A stretch of DNA of 39,356 nucleotides from Methanobrevibacter sp. (lineage in GTDB: Archaea; Methanobacteriota; Methanobacteria; Methanobacteriales; Methanobacteriaceae): NCBI GenBank assembly GCA_022775905.1, contig JALFJX010000034.1, forward strand, positions 1 to 39,356, in the 5' to 3' direction. The translations under genes and the position numbers were made by a program. Below, piece by piece: positions 16,096 to 26,389 of this stretch (its first letter is position 1; each line of letters opens with the position of its first letter). Under the pieces are notes generated by a model. It was not told where the DNA came from. It made no database searches and saw nothing but the letters and a program-made list of their open reading frames with translations.

Positions 16096-16509
16096 ATGAA
16101 AAAATTTGAATATTTTGAAGTAACTGCCGATATTGGTTTTAAAGCTTATGGAAAAAATCTAAAAGAAGCTTTTGAAAATGCAGGTTTGGCTATTTTTAAT
16201 ATAATTTCCGATACAAATAATATTGAACCAGCAAAAGAGATATCATTTGAAGTAACTTCAGAAGATAATGTATCTATGTTGTATGACTATTTGGAAGAGC
16301 TTTTGTTCTATCATGAAGTGGAATTTATGTTGTTTTCTGAATTTGATGTTGAAATTTTAGATAACTACTCATTAAGGGCAACAATCAAAGGAGAAGAAAT
16401 TAATTGGGAAAAACACGAGAGAAAATCAGAAATAAAAGCAATAACATTCCATAAGATGGAATTAAAGCAAAGTAATCCTGTAGAGCTTAGAGCTATTGTT
16501 GATTTATAA
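16096..16509 (+). CDS. Archease (RtcB-activating protein)
   Basis: A 137-residue archease. Family features are VTADIGFKAYG near the N-terminus (usually HTADIG; His is replaced by Val), SMLYDYLEELLFYHEVE, and the C-terminal VELRAIVDL, with the terminal Asp residues used for metal binding. Archease helps RtcB ligase to be guanylylated and to turn over during tRNA splicing and RNA repair. The gene lies about 1.1 kb upstream of rtcB on the same strand, separated by a membrane protein gene and an ATPase remnant, so they may once have been closer. A GAGG site precedes the ATG. Confidence 0.92.
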   Translation: MKKFEYFEVTADIGFKAYGKNLKEAFENAGLAIFNIISDTNNIEPAKEISFEVTSEDNVSMLYDYLEELLFYHEVEFMLFSEFDVEILDNYSLRATIKGEEINWEKHERKSEIKAITFHKMELKQSNPVELRAIVDL

Positions 16510-16542
16510 CTATATATAATAGTTGAAAATATACTATTTATT

Positions 16543-16863
16543 ATGAAAAGAACTAGAACTGTATCAAGAAATGTTGAAATGGTGCTTGGTATTGTAGGAT
16601 CAGTTATTGGATTATTGTCTGGTTCTCTTTTATTGTTTTTACAGAACCTTGGAAACATCAATACTCCATTTTTAGGTCTTTTGGCTATTGCAGCATCATT
16701 TTTAGGTTTGGCCTCAAGTATCTATGTCAAAAAAAATACAGGGATGGCTGGTATCGGATTTGTAATTGCGACCATGTTCGTAATCCTTGGGTCTGATTAT
16801 ATCAATGTGATAAGCGCAATATTCTTGCTTGTTGCAGGTGTGTCTGCACTTTTTAGAAAATAA
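16543..16863 (+). CDS. DUF4064-like small membrane protein
   Basis: A 106-residue hydrophobic protein with about four transmembrane segments. It opens with a basic stretch (MKRTRTVSRN) and then VEMVLGIVGSVIGLLSG, which resembles DUF4064 proteins. TATATAAT begins about 31 bases before the ATG and there is no ribosome binding site, so transcription probably starts at or close to the start codon (leaderless). The gene stands alone between archease and a gene-poor stretch. The function is unknown. Confidence 0.7.
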   Translation: MKRTRTVSRNVEMVLGIVGSVIGLLSGSLLLFLQNLGNINTPFLGLLAIAASFLGLASSIYVKKNTGMAGIGFVIATMFVILGSDYINVISAIFLLVAGVSALFRK

Positions 16864-17249
16864 TTTATTTATTTTTTATAACTTTAACGAGTTTAATTTC
16901 GATTTTATTTTGTTTTAAAATTAAAATTTAGTTCATGGTTTAAATTAACTTCATTTACCGGTTAATAATATTTTTATATTTTTTTTGATTTTGTTCGATT
17001 ATATGAAACAATTATCTTTGATAAATTAGGTGGATATGGATTGAAATGTATTTGTGGAAGTATTACTATGAAAAATAATGTTTGGTTTCTATTTCACAAT
17101 ATTGATAAATTTTTTTTATATGGTGAATGGTAGTAATACATTATAATAGTTTTTATAAATCCTAAATGTGTTTTTTCATATAGTTGCAGTTGGGAAATAT
17201 TTTTTATATTTAAATTACATGCAATGTTATTAATTAAAAATTTTTCTTT
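16864..17249. other. AT-rich spacer
   Basis: About 390 bases of very AT-rich sequence with no intact gene. Several TATA-like stretches and T-runs are present, but none is tied to a clear start codon. The right end grades into remnants of the ATPase fragment that follows. Confidence 0.5.
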
Positions 17250-17528
17250 TATAGGAGGAATTTTTTTTATATCCGATGTGTGAATGTGGGAAGAAATCCT
17301 GATAATACTGAAGTAGATTTTGTTTGTGAAAAATCAGGTAAATACAAATATATTCAGGTGTCCTACAGATTATCCGGTGAAAAAACATTGAAACGTGAAA
17401 TCAATCCGTTACTGAGCATACCTGATAAATATGAATCTATGCTGATAACAACTGAAAATCATGACTTTTCCAAAGATGGAGTTAAGCATCTAAACATAAT
17501 TGATTTCTTATGTGGAAATGATGTATAA
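17250..17528 (+). pseudogene. C-terminal remnant of a DUF4143-type ATPase
   Basis: The readable part (from about 17280) gives VGRNPDNTEVDFVCEKSGK, then KYIQVSYRL.., LKREINPL and a hydrophobic end NIIDFL. This is the PD-(D/E)XK-like C-terminus of AAA_14/DUF4143 ATPases: EVDFV and the IQVS strand correspond to the active-site core. A full protein would be about 400 or more residues, so at least three quarters of the gene is missing. A few residues upstream (17250-17279) still look related, but no start codon or ATPase domain is present. It is a second, unrelated loss of the same family as 8068-9505. Confidence 0.75.
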
Positions 17529-17637
17529 AATTTACTATATGTCGAATTATTTTATATTTTTGAATATTTCTAATTTACACAAACTTTATTTATAATATCA
17601 CGAATAAATATTAAAACATAATAATTTTGTGATTTGT

Positions 17638-19086
17638 ATGAGTATTAAAGATGAAATTAAAAAAGTTAAAGATAATGTTTATGAGATTCCAGGATCTTTC
17701 AATAAAAAAATGAGGGCTTCTGGAAGATTTTATATCGCTGATGAATATTTCGATGAACTTGAAGAGGGAGCTATCGAGCAAATCGTCAACATAGCTTGCC
17801 TTCCAGGCGTTCAAAGATATTCTATCGGTCTTCCTGATATTCATTTCGGTTACGGATTCCCAATTGGAGGTGTTGCAGCATTTTCCTTAAGAAATGGTAT
17901 AGTATCTCCTGGGGGGGTAGGGTTTGACATTAACTGCGGAGTCAGATTAATCAAATCCAATTTGACTGTTGATGACATTGACGGAAAACTTGACGAACTT
18001 ACAGAAAAGCTATTCAAAAACATTCCTTCTGGTGTTGGAAGCAAAGGTAAAATAAGATTGGAAGAGGATGAAATCAATGATGTGCTTGACTATGGTGCTG
18101 AATGGGCTGTCAATAACGGTTATGGCTGGCAGGAAGATTTGGAAGTTTTAGAAGAAAACGGAAGAATGGAAGATGCAGATTCAAGCATAGTTTCTGAAAA
18201 AGCTAAAAAAAGAGGAATTCCACAATTAGGTTCTCTCGGTTCAGGCAATCACTTTTTAGAAGTTCAAGTAGTTGATGAAATCTACAACGAAGAAGTTGCA
18301 GAAGTATTCGGACTTGAAAAAGGAATGATTGTAATCATGATTCATTCAGGTTCCAGAGGATGCGGCCACCAAGTATGTTCAGACTACTTGAGAGTAATGG
18401 ATAAAGCTTATAAAAAATACAAAGTTAACATTGATGACAGACAATTAGCATGTGCTCCTCTTGACTCTAAAGAAGCACAAGATTATATTCAGGCTATGGC
18501 TGCAGCTGCTAATTATGCATGGGCAAATAGACAGATGATTACTCATTGGGTACGTGAAACCTTTGAAGACGTACTTGGAAAATCCGCAAAGGACATGGAA
18601 ATGGACATTATCTATGATGTAGCTCATAACATTGCAAAAATGGAAACTCACAAAGTTTACAACCGTCAGGAAGAAGTATTGGTTCACAGAAAAGGAGCAA
18701 CCCGTGCATTTGGACCTGGATGTGAAGAAGTACCTGAAAAATACAGGGCTGTAGGTCAACCTGTATTGATTCCTGGAACAATGGGAACTGCTTCATACGT
18801 ATTGCACGGAACCGATGTTGCAATGGAAGAAACTTTTGGTTCAACAGCTCACGGTGCTGGAAGAGTGCTTTCAAGATCAAAAGCTAAAAAAGATTACAAT
18901 CCTGATGAAATCACAGAAGATTTGGAATCAAAAGGTATCAAAATCAAAGCTACAAGTAAAACTGTAATTGCAGAAGAAGCACCTGGTGCTTACAAAGATG
19001 TCGATGCAGTAGTTAGGGTGTCTGACGAAACAGGCATTGCTAAATTAGTAGCTAAAGTCAAACCGCTCTCAGTTTGCAAAGGATGA
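17638..19086 (+). CDS. rtcB: RNA-splicing ligase RtcB
   Basis: A 482-residue RtcB ligase that joins 2',3'-cyclic phosphate and 5'-OH RNA ends in a GTP- and Mn2+-dependent reaction during tRNA splicing and repair. Metal-site motifs are GFDINCGVR (Asp97, Cys100), [11 protein letters not shown] and [12 protein letters not shown]405 in STAHGAGR corresponds to the expected guanylylated histidine. [11 protein letters not shown] and [11 protein letters not shown] are also present. There is no intein, unlike in Pyrococcus. ATG 17638 is preferred over the in-frame GTG at 17629 because GTGAT then serves as ribosome binding site. The phosphorylase gene begins four bases after its stop. Confidence 0.96.
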   Translation: MSIKDEIKKVKDNVYEIPGSFNKKMRASGRFYIADEYFDELEEGAIEQIVNIACLPGVQRYSIGLPDIHFGYGFPIGGVAAFSLRNGIVSPGGVGFDINCGVRLIKSNLTVDDIDGKLDELTEKLFKNIPSGVGSKGKIRLEEDEINDVLDYGAEWAVNNGYGWQEDLEVLEENGRMEDADSSIVSEKAKKRGIPQLGSLGSGNHFLEVQVVDEIYNEEVAEVFGLEKGMIVIMIHSGSRGCGHQVCSDYLRVMDKAYKKYKVNIDDRQLACAPLDSKEAQDYIQAMAAAANYAWANRQMITHWVRETFEDVLGKSAKDMEMDIIYDVAHNIAKMETHKVYNRQEEVLVHRKGATRAFGPGCEEVPEKYRAVGQPVLIPGTMGTASYVLHGTDVAMEETFGSTAHGAGRVLSRSKAKKDYNPDEITEDLESKGIKIKATSKTVIAEEAPGAYKDVDAVVRVSDETGIAKLVAKVKPLSVCKG

Positions 19087-19090
19087 TTTT

Positions 19091-19846
19091 ATGATTGGAA
19101 TTATTGGTGGTAGTGGAGTATATGAAATCACTGAAAAGGCTGATTCATGCACTGAAAAAGTAGTGGAAACAGAATATGGAAGCGTAACAGTTTCTATTTT
19201 GGACATATGTTCTAAAAAAGTTGCTTTCATTCCACGTCATGCAGCAGGCCATTCCATCCCTCCACACAAAATTAACTACAGGGCAAATATCGATGCATTG
19301 AAAAATGTCGGTGTTACTCAGATAATTGCCACTAACTCTGTTGGATCAATGAATGAGGAAATGGGTCCTGGAACCTTCGTTATTCCAGATGACTTTTTGG
19401 ATTTCTCACAAAACAGGGCAAAAACATACTATGAAAACAAGGTAGTCCACGTTGACATGACTGAACCATACTGTCCAACTTTAAGGGATATATTAGACAA
19501 ATCCGGTGATGTGATTTTGGGTGGTACATACGTATGCACTGAAGGGCCACGTTTTGAAACTCCTGCTGAAATCAAAATGTTTAAGATGCTTGGAGGAGAC
19601 CTTGTCGGAATGACTGGAGTTCCTGAGGTTACTCTTGCACGTGAAAGAGGAATCTGCTACAATTCCATTTGCATAGTATCCAATTATGCTGCTGGAATTC
19701 ACGAACACACTCTCACAATAGATGAAGTATTTGAAATGGTCAGTGAAAGAAAATCTGATTTGCTTGAATTGATATATAACTTCATAAAAAATGCAGAAGA
19801 TGAAGACTGTTTCTGTCATCATGTTTTGGATGGTGCGGAGGTTTAA
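19091..19846 (+). CDS. S-methyl-5'-thioinosine / 6-oxopurine nucleoside phosphorylase
   Basis: A 251-residue member of the PNP/MTAP phosphorylase family. It starts with IGIIGGSGVY, contains FIPRHAAGHSIPPHKINYRANI, and has CTEGPRFETPAEI and MTGVPEVTLARE. The base-recognition segment reads SNYAAGI (Asn198) rather than the Asp-containing DYDCW of adenine-specific enzymes. This predicts 6-oxopurine bases, that is methylthioinosine or inosine/guanosine, as described for methanogen homologues (family knowledge). The tail (DCFCHHVLDG) carries a CxC motif. It follows rtcB by four bases with an AAAGGATG ribosome binding site and precedes the NifX-like gene by three bases, forming a three-gene operon. 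Confidence 0.88.
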   Translation: MIGIIGGSGVYEITEKADSCTEKVVETEYGSVTVSILDICSKKVAFIPRHAAGHSIPPHKINYRANIDALKNVGVTQIIATNSVGSMNEEMGPGTFVIPDDFLDFSQNRAKTYYENKVVHVDMTEPYCPTLRDILDKSGDVILGGTYVCTEGPRFETPAEIKMFKMLGGDLVGMTGVPEVTLARERGICYNSICIVSNYAAGIHEHTLTIDEVFEMVSERKSDLLELIYNFIKNAEDEDCFCHHVLDGAEV

Positions 19847-19849
19847 AAT

Positions 19850-20170
19850 ATGCGTTTGGCTGTTGTATCTTCTGATGGTGAAAATGTTGATTTGCACCTT
19901 GGAAAAGGACATTCTGTGTATGTTTATGATTATGAGGATGATTTGACTTTTGTTGAAAAGAGAGATGTCGAAATAGCTGAAGATTCAAAACATCAGGGTG
20001 GTAAAGTTATTAAAGCTTGTGAAGACTGTGATGTTTTAATTTCAATGCAGTATGGTTTCAAATCAAAAGTCAGAGCAGATAAAATAGGTATGAAACTTGT
20101 TATTGATGAAGGTCCAGTGGATGAAGTATTGCAAAGATACATTGACCATTACAACTTCATGCATAACTAA
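19850..20170 (+). CDS. NifX/NifB-associated domain protein
   Basis: A 106-residue protein of the dinitrogenase iron-molybdenum cofactor-binding (NifX/NafY-like) family. It begins RLAVVSSDGENVDLHLGKGHSVYVYD, the typical opening, and continues with VIKACEDCDVLISMQYGF and a C-terminal helix. Such stand-alone domains bind iron-sulfur or cofactor fragments, but many in methanogens have no nitrogenase partner; none is seen here. GAGG precedes the ATG, which lies three bases after the phosphorylase stop. A T-rich stretch after the stop (20171-20215) probably ends the operon. Confidence 0.85.
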   Translation: MRLAVVSSDGENVDLHLGKGHSVYVYDYEDDLTFVEKRDVEIAEDSKHQGGKVIKACEDCDVLISMQYGFKSKVRADKIGMKLVIDEGPVDEVLQRYIDHYNFMHN

Positions 20171-20342
20171 TTTTTTTCTTTTTTTTAAAACAATTTTTTT
20201 TAATTGTTACAATTCTTTTTAACTATTATAATTCTTTTATTTTAAAAACTATTTGGTATAAATATGTTTTAAACTAAATTAACTTCATGGAAATATTTTC
20301 AAATTTAAAATAGCTATTTTAATAAATTTTGGTAGGTACTTT

Positions 20343-21168
20343 ATGAAATTAAAACATGAGGATGCTATTTTAAAAGAGGTGGCTCGAAAAAATATTGAAG
20401 GTTTCGCTCAGCTACTGGGCATTGAAAGTAAAGTTAAAGAGATTTATCCAACAGACGGTTTGCATTTTGATCCAAAACAGTTTCAAGCAGATATGGTTTA
20501 TCTTTTTGAAGATGGTACTTTGCTGGATATTGAATTTCAAACTACTTTTCCTAAAAAGGATACGATGGACAGGATTAAATATTATGGTGCTGGTTTGCAG
20601 TTTCATACTCATAAAACAACAAAGTCAATTATTATTTATTCTGGATTTAACTGTGATTGGAGGAATATTGATAATTTAATGGAATTAGCGGATTTTTTTC
20701 CCAAGGTGGATTTTATCTAGACAAAAGGATGCTGATAAAATTTTAAGTAATATTAAAAATAAAATTGAGAATAATGAAAACTTAAATTCATTGGATTGCT
20801 GTAAGCTTTCGTTGATTTTATTGTTTGGGAGTAAAAGAACTTCTTATGATGTTGTTAAAGAGGCTTCGAATATTGTAATTAATGCAAAATCACTTTCAAT
20901 TGAACAAAAAAGGCATGTGGCAAATATTCAGTATATATTGTCGGATAAATTTTTACCATTAAACAAAAGGGATGAAATAAACGAGGTGTTTTCTGTGGAA
21001 TTGGATCTTTTTGATGAATTTATTGAACAGGGTATTGAACAGGGAATTGAAAGGGGTAAGCTTGAAGAAGCTCGTATAATTGCTAAAAATCTTTTAGATG
21101 ATGGATTTCCTATTGAGAATATATGCAAAACTACTGGTTTGACTAAGGAGGAAATTTTGAAGTTATGA
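20343..21168 (+). pseudogene. Rpn-family nuclease (transposase-like), split by a T7 frameshift
   Basis: An Rpn/PD-(D/E)XK transposase-family protein (about 274 residues if restored). The N-terminal half has the core FQADMVYLFEDGTLLDIEFQT, with Asp and the ExQ pair of the nuclease fold. The frame stops at 20718. Skipping one base of the T7 run at about 20692-20698 (GGATTTTTTTCCC) gives FFPRWILSRQKDADKIL, which joins smoothly to the second half. That half ends in the family's typical tail: EQGIEQGIERGKLEEA, then a small helix-turn-helix-like KTTGLTKEEIL. The lesion sits in a homopolymer, so real mutation, phase-variable slippage and sequencing error are all possible. Confidence 0.85.
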
Positions 21169-21261
21169 GTTGTCCTTTTTTCTTTTTAAATTAATGTTAA
21201 ACATGTCAAACAGTTCGTATTTACACTAACATTTAAGTACTTTATTTGCTTAAATTTAACT

Positions 21262-21813
21262 ATGTCTAAATATATTATTATTACTGGAAGCCCACGTGTG
21301 GGTGCAAATTCAGATTCTGTTGCTGAATTTATTAAAGCTGAATTAGGAAACAATGATGTTGAAATCTGGAATATTTATGAAAAAGATTTTACTTACTGTC
21401 ATGCTGACAATGCATGTAAAGAATTAGGCAAATGTGCAATTGATGACGATGCAACTGCATTAGTTGACCAATTAAAAGAAGCTGATGGAGCATTTGTTAT
21501 TGCACCTATTTACTTCGGACGTTTACCTGGTCCGGTATGTACTTTAATCGACAGATTCTATGGTGTTTTCAACCCTGCAAAAGGATTAGATGTTCCTTCA
21601 CCTAATAAAAAAGTAGGTTTCGTTCTTACTATGGGTGGGGATGAAGTAGAAAATGTTGAACCTGTTGCAGCTCAATCTGCAGGTGCATTTGCTGTTGTTG
21701 GCTTTGGAGCTTCTGACAGTGTTGTGTTAGGTGGAAACAACGATCCTGCAGCATTTATTGGTAGTGATGATGAAAAAGCTAAAGTAAAAGCTTTAGTTGA
21801 CTGGATGTTATAA
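21262..21813 (+). CDS. Flavodoxin-fold NAD(P)H-dependent FMN reductase-like protein
   Basis: A 183-residue flavodoxin-fold protein. The FMN phosphate loop is TGSPRVGANSDSV near the N-terminus, and IAPIYFGRLPGPVCTLIDRFY matches the P-Y-F/W-G segment of NADPH-dependent FMN reductases and iron-sulfur flavoproteins. Cysteines at 46, 52 and 58 resemble the iron-sulfur flavoprotein motif, but one of the four usual cysteines is absent, so a [4Fe-4S] cluster is unlikely. The C-terminal part is short. The protein probably reduces a small substrate or oxygen with flavin. It is monocistronic, with T-rich sequence on both sides. Confidence 0.85.
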   Translation: MSKYIIITGSPRVGANSDSVAEFIKAELGNNDVEIWNIYEKDFTYCHADNACKELGKCAIDDDATALVDQLKEADGAFVIAPIYFGRLPGPVCTLIDRFYGVFNPAKGLDVPSPNKKVGFVLTMGGDEVENVEPVAAQSAGAFAVVGFGASDSVVLGGNNDPAAFIGSDDEKAKVKALVDWML

Positions 21814-22146
21814 GTTTAACATCTTCTTTTTTTTATTTTTTTAAAATTTATAAAAATTTTTAGTTATTTTCCTAAGTTTGAAAATCTTTATATATCATGA
21901 ATTAAATAACTAATAACAACCTTTATGGGCGGATTTTATAAATTAAAACTTAATTAATTGTATTCTCTTTAAATGGATGGAGAATATTTCATAATAGTCG
22001 AATTAACGATTGTAAACTTATACTTAGTTAAAATCATTTTTACAATTTAATTTGGGTGCTATACTCAATTTAGGGACTATTTTATAAAATTTTAATGGCG
22101 TAACGCTAAATTACTATATAATATATAATTTTAAACGGTTGATATA
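21814..22146. promoter_or_regulatory. Intergenic region with rps3ae promoter
   Basis: A T-run just after the flavoprotein stop (21822-21842) is a likely terminator. CTTTATATATC at about 21888-21898 is a good archaeal TATA box with no gene within the next 200 bases, so a leader or small RNA could start near 21920. A second TATA-rich element (CTATATAATATATAATT, 22114-22130) and GGTTGAT before ATG 22147 fit the S3Ae promoter and ribosome binding site. No tRNA or box C/D element was seen. Confidence 0.45.
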
Positions 22147-22728
22147 ATGGCAAAAGCAAAAGCAAGACGTAGAGTACGTGATACCTGGAAAGAAAAATCC
22201 TGGTATACTATTAAAACCCCAGTGAACTTTGAAGATAAAGAAATCGGAGAAACTCCGGCTAAAGACGCAGAACTCTTAATCGGAAGAGGCGTAGAAGTTA
22301 CTATGAGAGAATTAACCGGAGACTTCTCAAAACAATACATCAAACTCAGATTTGAAATTGATAATGTTGCAGGTGAAGTTGCAAACACTAAATTCACCGG
22401 ACACAAAACCACTACTGATTACGTAAGAAGTATGATCAGAAGAGGAACTTCTAGAATCGACGCTTCTACTGTAGCAAAAACCAAAGACGGTCGTAAAATC
22501 AAACTTCAAGTTCTCGCTGTAACTATAAGAAGAGCGAAATCTTCCCAACAAAAATACATGAGAAAAGTAATTGAAGATTTACTCACCGAAGCAGCAGCTG
22601 AAAAATCCTTCGATGATTTAGTAAAAGTTGTTGTAAATGGTAAATTAGCATCTGAAATTTATCACAATGCTAAAAAAATCTACCCTCTCAAAAGAGTAGA
22701 AATTATCAAAAGTAAAGTAATCAAATAG
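22147..22728 (+). CDS. rps3ae: 30S ribosomal protein S3Ae (eS1)
   Basis: A 193-residue ribosomal protein eS1. It has the basic start MAKAKARRRVRDTWKEKSWY, then VNFEDKEIGETPAKD, GRGVEVTMRELTGDF and KFTGHKTTTDYVRSMIRRGTSRID, all in family order and length. It is a component of the small ribosomal subunit, present in archaea and eukaryotes but not bacteria. Codon use differs from its neighbours, with more AGA/CTC and other preferred codons, as expected of a highly expressed gene. T-rich sequence after the stop (22733-22760) probably ends transcription. Confidence 0.96.
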   Translation: MAKAKARRRVRDTWKEKSWYTIKTPVNFEDKEIGETPAKDAELLIGRGVEVTMRELTGDFSKQYIKLRFEIDNVAGEVANTKFTGHKTTTDYVRSMIRRGTSRIDASTVAKTKDGRKIKLQVLAVTIRRAKSSQQKYMRKVIEDLLTEAAAEKSFDDLVKVVVNGKLASEIYHNAKKIYPLKRVEIIKSKVIK

Positions 22729-23208
22729 GATTACTTTTTCACTTCTTTTTTTTATTTTAATTTATTGTTCTAATTTTTCATAGATTTTATTAAATCTCTA
22801 AGTATTAAAATAATGTTTATTTTATCTGATAGTTATTTGATTATTGTTTTTTTTATTTGATGTAATCTATTTTTCATATTTTTATTACAATTGTGATGTT
22901 AGTTTTGTTTAATAATTTATTATTTATTAATGATATTGTTCATATATATCATGTATCTTTTCATTGTTCATTTTGAATTTATATGTTTAAATAAAATAAT
23001 ATTAATTTATATATTAATAACATCAATATGACAAATGTATATTACATTTTTCTTGGAACATGTTTATCCCCAATATTAATTAAGTCATTGAGTATATTTC
23101 CTCAGTAATGTTATATGGGGATTTAATGAAATTAATTTAATCATATGATTGAAGCACATAATTAATTATCTGGCTGTAATGGTTGGATAATTTTAGTGAG
23201 ATGATTCT
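22729..23208. promoter_or_regulatory. Upstream region of the adhesin-like gene
   Basis: About 480 AT-rich bases. The first ~30 contain T-runs that probably terminate rps3ae. AATTTATATATTAATAAC (about 23003-23020) is the most promoter-like element; if used it would give a leader of over 150 bases before ATG 23209. GTGAG lies just before that ATG. No other feature was recognised. Confidence 0.4.
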
Positions 23209-26153
23209 ATGGGTAAATTTAACGCAAAACTCTTGTTTGCAATATTCATGGTACTCATTTTATGCTCTGTTCAAGCAATTGCAGCAGCAGATGATGCAGG
23301 AGATATTGTAGCAAGTGATAATGGTGATTTATCTGAAGAGATATCAAACGACAACGTAATTAACAATGATCAGTTGATGGCAAGCAATGATGATGCATTG
23401 GCTGCAGAACCTGGAACTTTCACTGATTTGAAGAATGAAATTTCCAAATTAGATTCTAATAATTCTACACTGGTATTGTCCAAGGATTATGTTCGTGCTG
23501 ATAATGAGAATACAATCTCTATTAGCAAGAAGGTGAATATTGCTATAATTGGTAATGGTCATAAGATTGATGCAAATCAATTAGGTACTATTTTCACTGT
23601 ATCCTCTCCGGTTGTATTGAAAGATATTGTATTTGTCAATTCAGTTAACAAATACTCTTCAGCAATTTCTTTACAGCCTAATTGTGCAGGTTCAATTATT
23701 GATTCATGTACCTTTGAAAACAATAATGGTGGTGCAATTACTGTAAATGCTGATGATGTTACAATAACTGATAGCACTTTCATTAACAACACCAACAAAG
23801 CAGCTATTTACATCTTGAACAATAATGCTGTTGTTTCAAAGTGTAATTTCCTCAACAACACTAATGGTGGATGAATATATACTCAAGGAGATAACACTGT
23901 AATTATGAATTCAACCTTTGAGTCCAATAATGGAATCTATGGTGGGGATATACATTTAGGTGCAATTAATGGTCCGGCTAAAGTTATTAACTCTAAATTT
24001 ACTAATAACACTGCTGATGCTCATATGGATGCAATAGCTTATGGTGGAGCAATATATGTGGATTCACTTGATGTATTATTAGATAATTTGGATTTCAATG
24101 ATAATATGCCAACCACTCAAGGTGGAGTAATATATGTTCACGAAAAGAGCACATACAATATGATTACTAATGTGACCATTAACAATTCCAGATTCAACAA
24201 CAACCGTGTTGGCGGTACTTATTCATATGGTGGAGCAATATTCACAATTGCACCTCATTTGAAGGTATATAATTCAGAATTCAATAACAATTCAGCACCA
24301 TATGGTGGTGGAGCTATATCAGTGATGTTCTTAAGAAACACTATTGAAATCGAAAACTGTACTTTTAAGAATAATGCTGCAAAAATTCAAGGTGGGGCTG
24401 TTGAAATACAATGCTCCAATTCAACAATTAAGAATTGTGAATTTGTAGGTAACAGAGTTTCCTCATATTATGGTGGAGCAGTATATTCTACTGCGGTTAA
24501 TTTAACTATTGAAAATGCAGTATTCAAGGACAATTCTGCTGCTTATGGTGGAGCATTATTTATGTCTGGTGCTAATTCCAATGTTGAAACTGTTGTATTT
24601 GATGGTAATACTGGTACTTATGGTGGTGCAGTATATTTATCTGGTGTTAATTCCAATATTGTAGATTCAATCTTTGAAAACAACAAAGCATCTGGTTGGG
24701 CTGGTGCTATATTCATTACAGCAAAAAATGCTACAGTGGACAATTCAGAGTTCAACTACAATCAGGCTATGTATGGTAGTGCAATTGCAGTTTATACTAA
24801 GGGATCAATGGATATTTCTAATTCCAAATTATTGAATAACTTAGCTAATTCCCAAAAGATCACTGTTTTGGCTGTTGTAAATTCCACAAAAGTTGACATT
24901 CATACAGTATTTTATGGATGGGATAATGTATTAAATGGAATTTTAGCTAATGGATACTATCAAGGAGATTCTGCAGTTACAGTTCAAAATGTCACCTACT
25001 TAAGTGAAAACGCAGCTGTACTTAACACTGGAAGTGAAAAAGTTACTCCATTAACTGCTTCCAGTCCTGATAAAGTATATTCAGACTTCCGTGAAGCTGG
25101 AATGCCTATTGATATTGTTATTACTGATTCAAATGGTAATGTAGTTGCAAGTGGATTATTAAGTTACAGTAATTCAGAAAAATATAATTAAAGAATACAA
25201 CAATCAATTAACTGACATCTATGGTGATGTCAATATTACTGGTATTTCTTTAAAACCAGGTAAATCTAACGTAACTGCTACTCACAAACTTGACAATTAC
25301 TATACTGAAATTGTTGCAAAATCTAGTTTCGAAGTTCCAAAAGTTAACACTAATGTTGGTGCAGACAATGTGACTAACAGAACTGGTGCTACTATGGACA
25401 TTCCTGTTGATGTAATTGACGAAAATGGTGAACCTGTTGCTAATGGTACTGTTAAATCAACTATCAATGGTGTAGAATATACTGCTGATGTTGTTGATGG
25501 AAAAGCTACCTTTAAAAATGTGGTTTTACCTGATGAAGTAGGTAACTACACATATCCTGTTGAATACTCTGGTAATGATTATTATATGAATTCAACCGGT
25601 AATGTGAACATTGAAACTATAGAAGTTAAACCTGCTATTATTATGTTGAATACTACAACAACTAGTGATGACATTGAAGGTCATGAAGGTGATGTTAAAA
25701 ATGTTACAGCTAACATCGTTGATAACAGAGGTAATTCGGTTCAGAATGGTACTGCTACTTTCGCTTTCGACGGTAATATTTTCACCGCAGAAGTTAAAGA
25801 TGGAAAAGCAGTATTTACTGATATTGAGTTACCTTCTGAAGATACTGAAGCTGTAATTAATTATAATGGAAATGAATACTACAATTCATCTTCAACAGCA
25901 ATTTTGATTACTATCATTGCTGATCCAGACCCAAGTCCGGAACCTATTCCAGACCCTGATCCAACTCCTGGACCTGGACCTAATCCTACTCTGGACCAAA
26001 TCCAAGTAACGGTGGTTCAAGTTCAGAAATGGTGGGGCTAATGGAAATGGTGCTGCAGGAAACAACATGCACAACACTGGTAACCCGATTTTTGCAATCT
26101 TATTGGTATTGTTTGTTTTAGTTTCAAATATCTCTTTAAGACGTAAGGAATAA
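23209..26153 (+). pseudogene. Adhesin-like surface protein, one stop and three frameshifts
   Basis: A large secreted adhesin-like protein (about 980 codons). The N-terminus is a signal peptide (MGKFNAKLLFAIFMVLILC.. ending AIAAADD). Then comes an Asn-rich right-handed beta-helix with many GGAIY/GGAVY repeats, as in polymorphic outer-membrane-like domains. Two Ig-like domains follow (TGATMDIPVDVIDENGEPV.., then EGDVKNVTANIVDNRGN), then a Pro-rich linker, and a C-terminal membrane helix ending in RRKE at 26150. Lesions are an in-frame TGA at 23872-23874 within a GGAIY-like site, and frameshifts near 25185-25195, near 25990 and near 26028. Everything else is well preserved. Confidence 0.88.
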
Positions 26154-26389
26154 ACATTATTTTGGAAGATATATTCTTCCTTTTTTCTTTTTTTTAATCT
26201 ACATTTCATGAATTATTTTAACTGATTTTAAAAACAACTTCTATAATTTAATCTGTTCTTTATTTTATTCTGTAGGCAATAGTGTCAATAATTATTTTAA
26301 TCGATTAACTTTTTAATTATTTTAGCTTAATTAATGCCATTTAAGTAACATATTTATAGAATCTAAACAAATATACTATTGTGATTGAA

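Noticed and set aside
21262-21813. Iron-sulfur flavoprotein call for the flavodoxin-fold protein
   Set aside because: Only three cysteines remain of the four needed for the compact cluster motif, so the more general FMN reductase-like name was kept.
23872-23874. In-frame TGA in the adhesin-like gene read as selenocysteine
   Set aside because: The position is inside a GGAIY structural repeat, three frameshifts follow, and no selenocysteine insertion element was seen.
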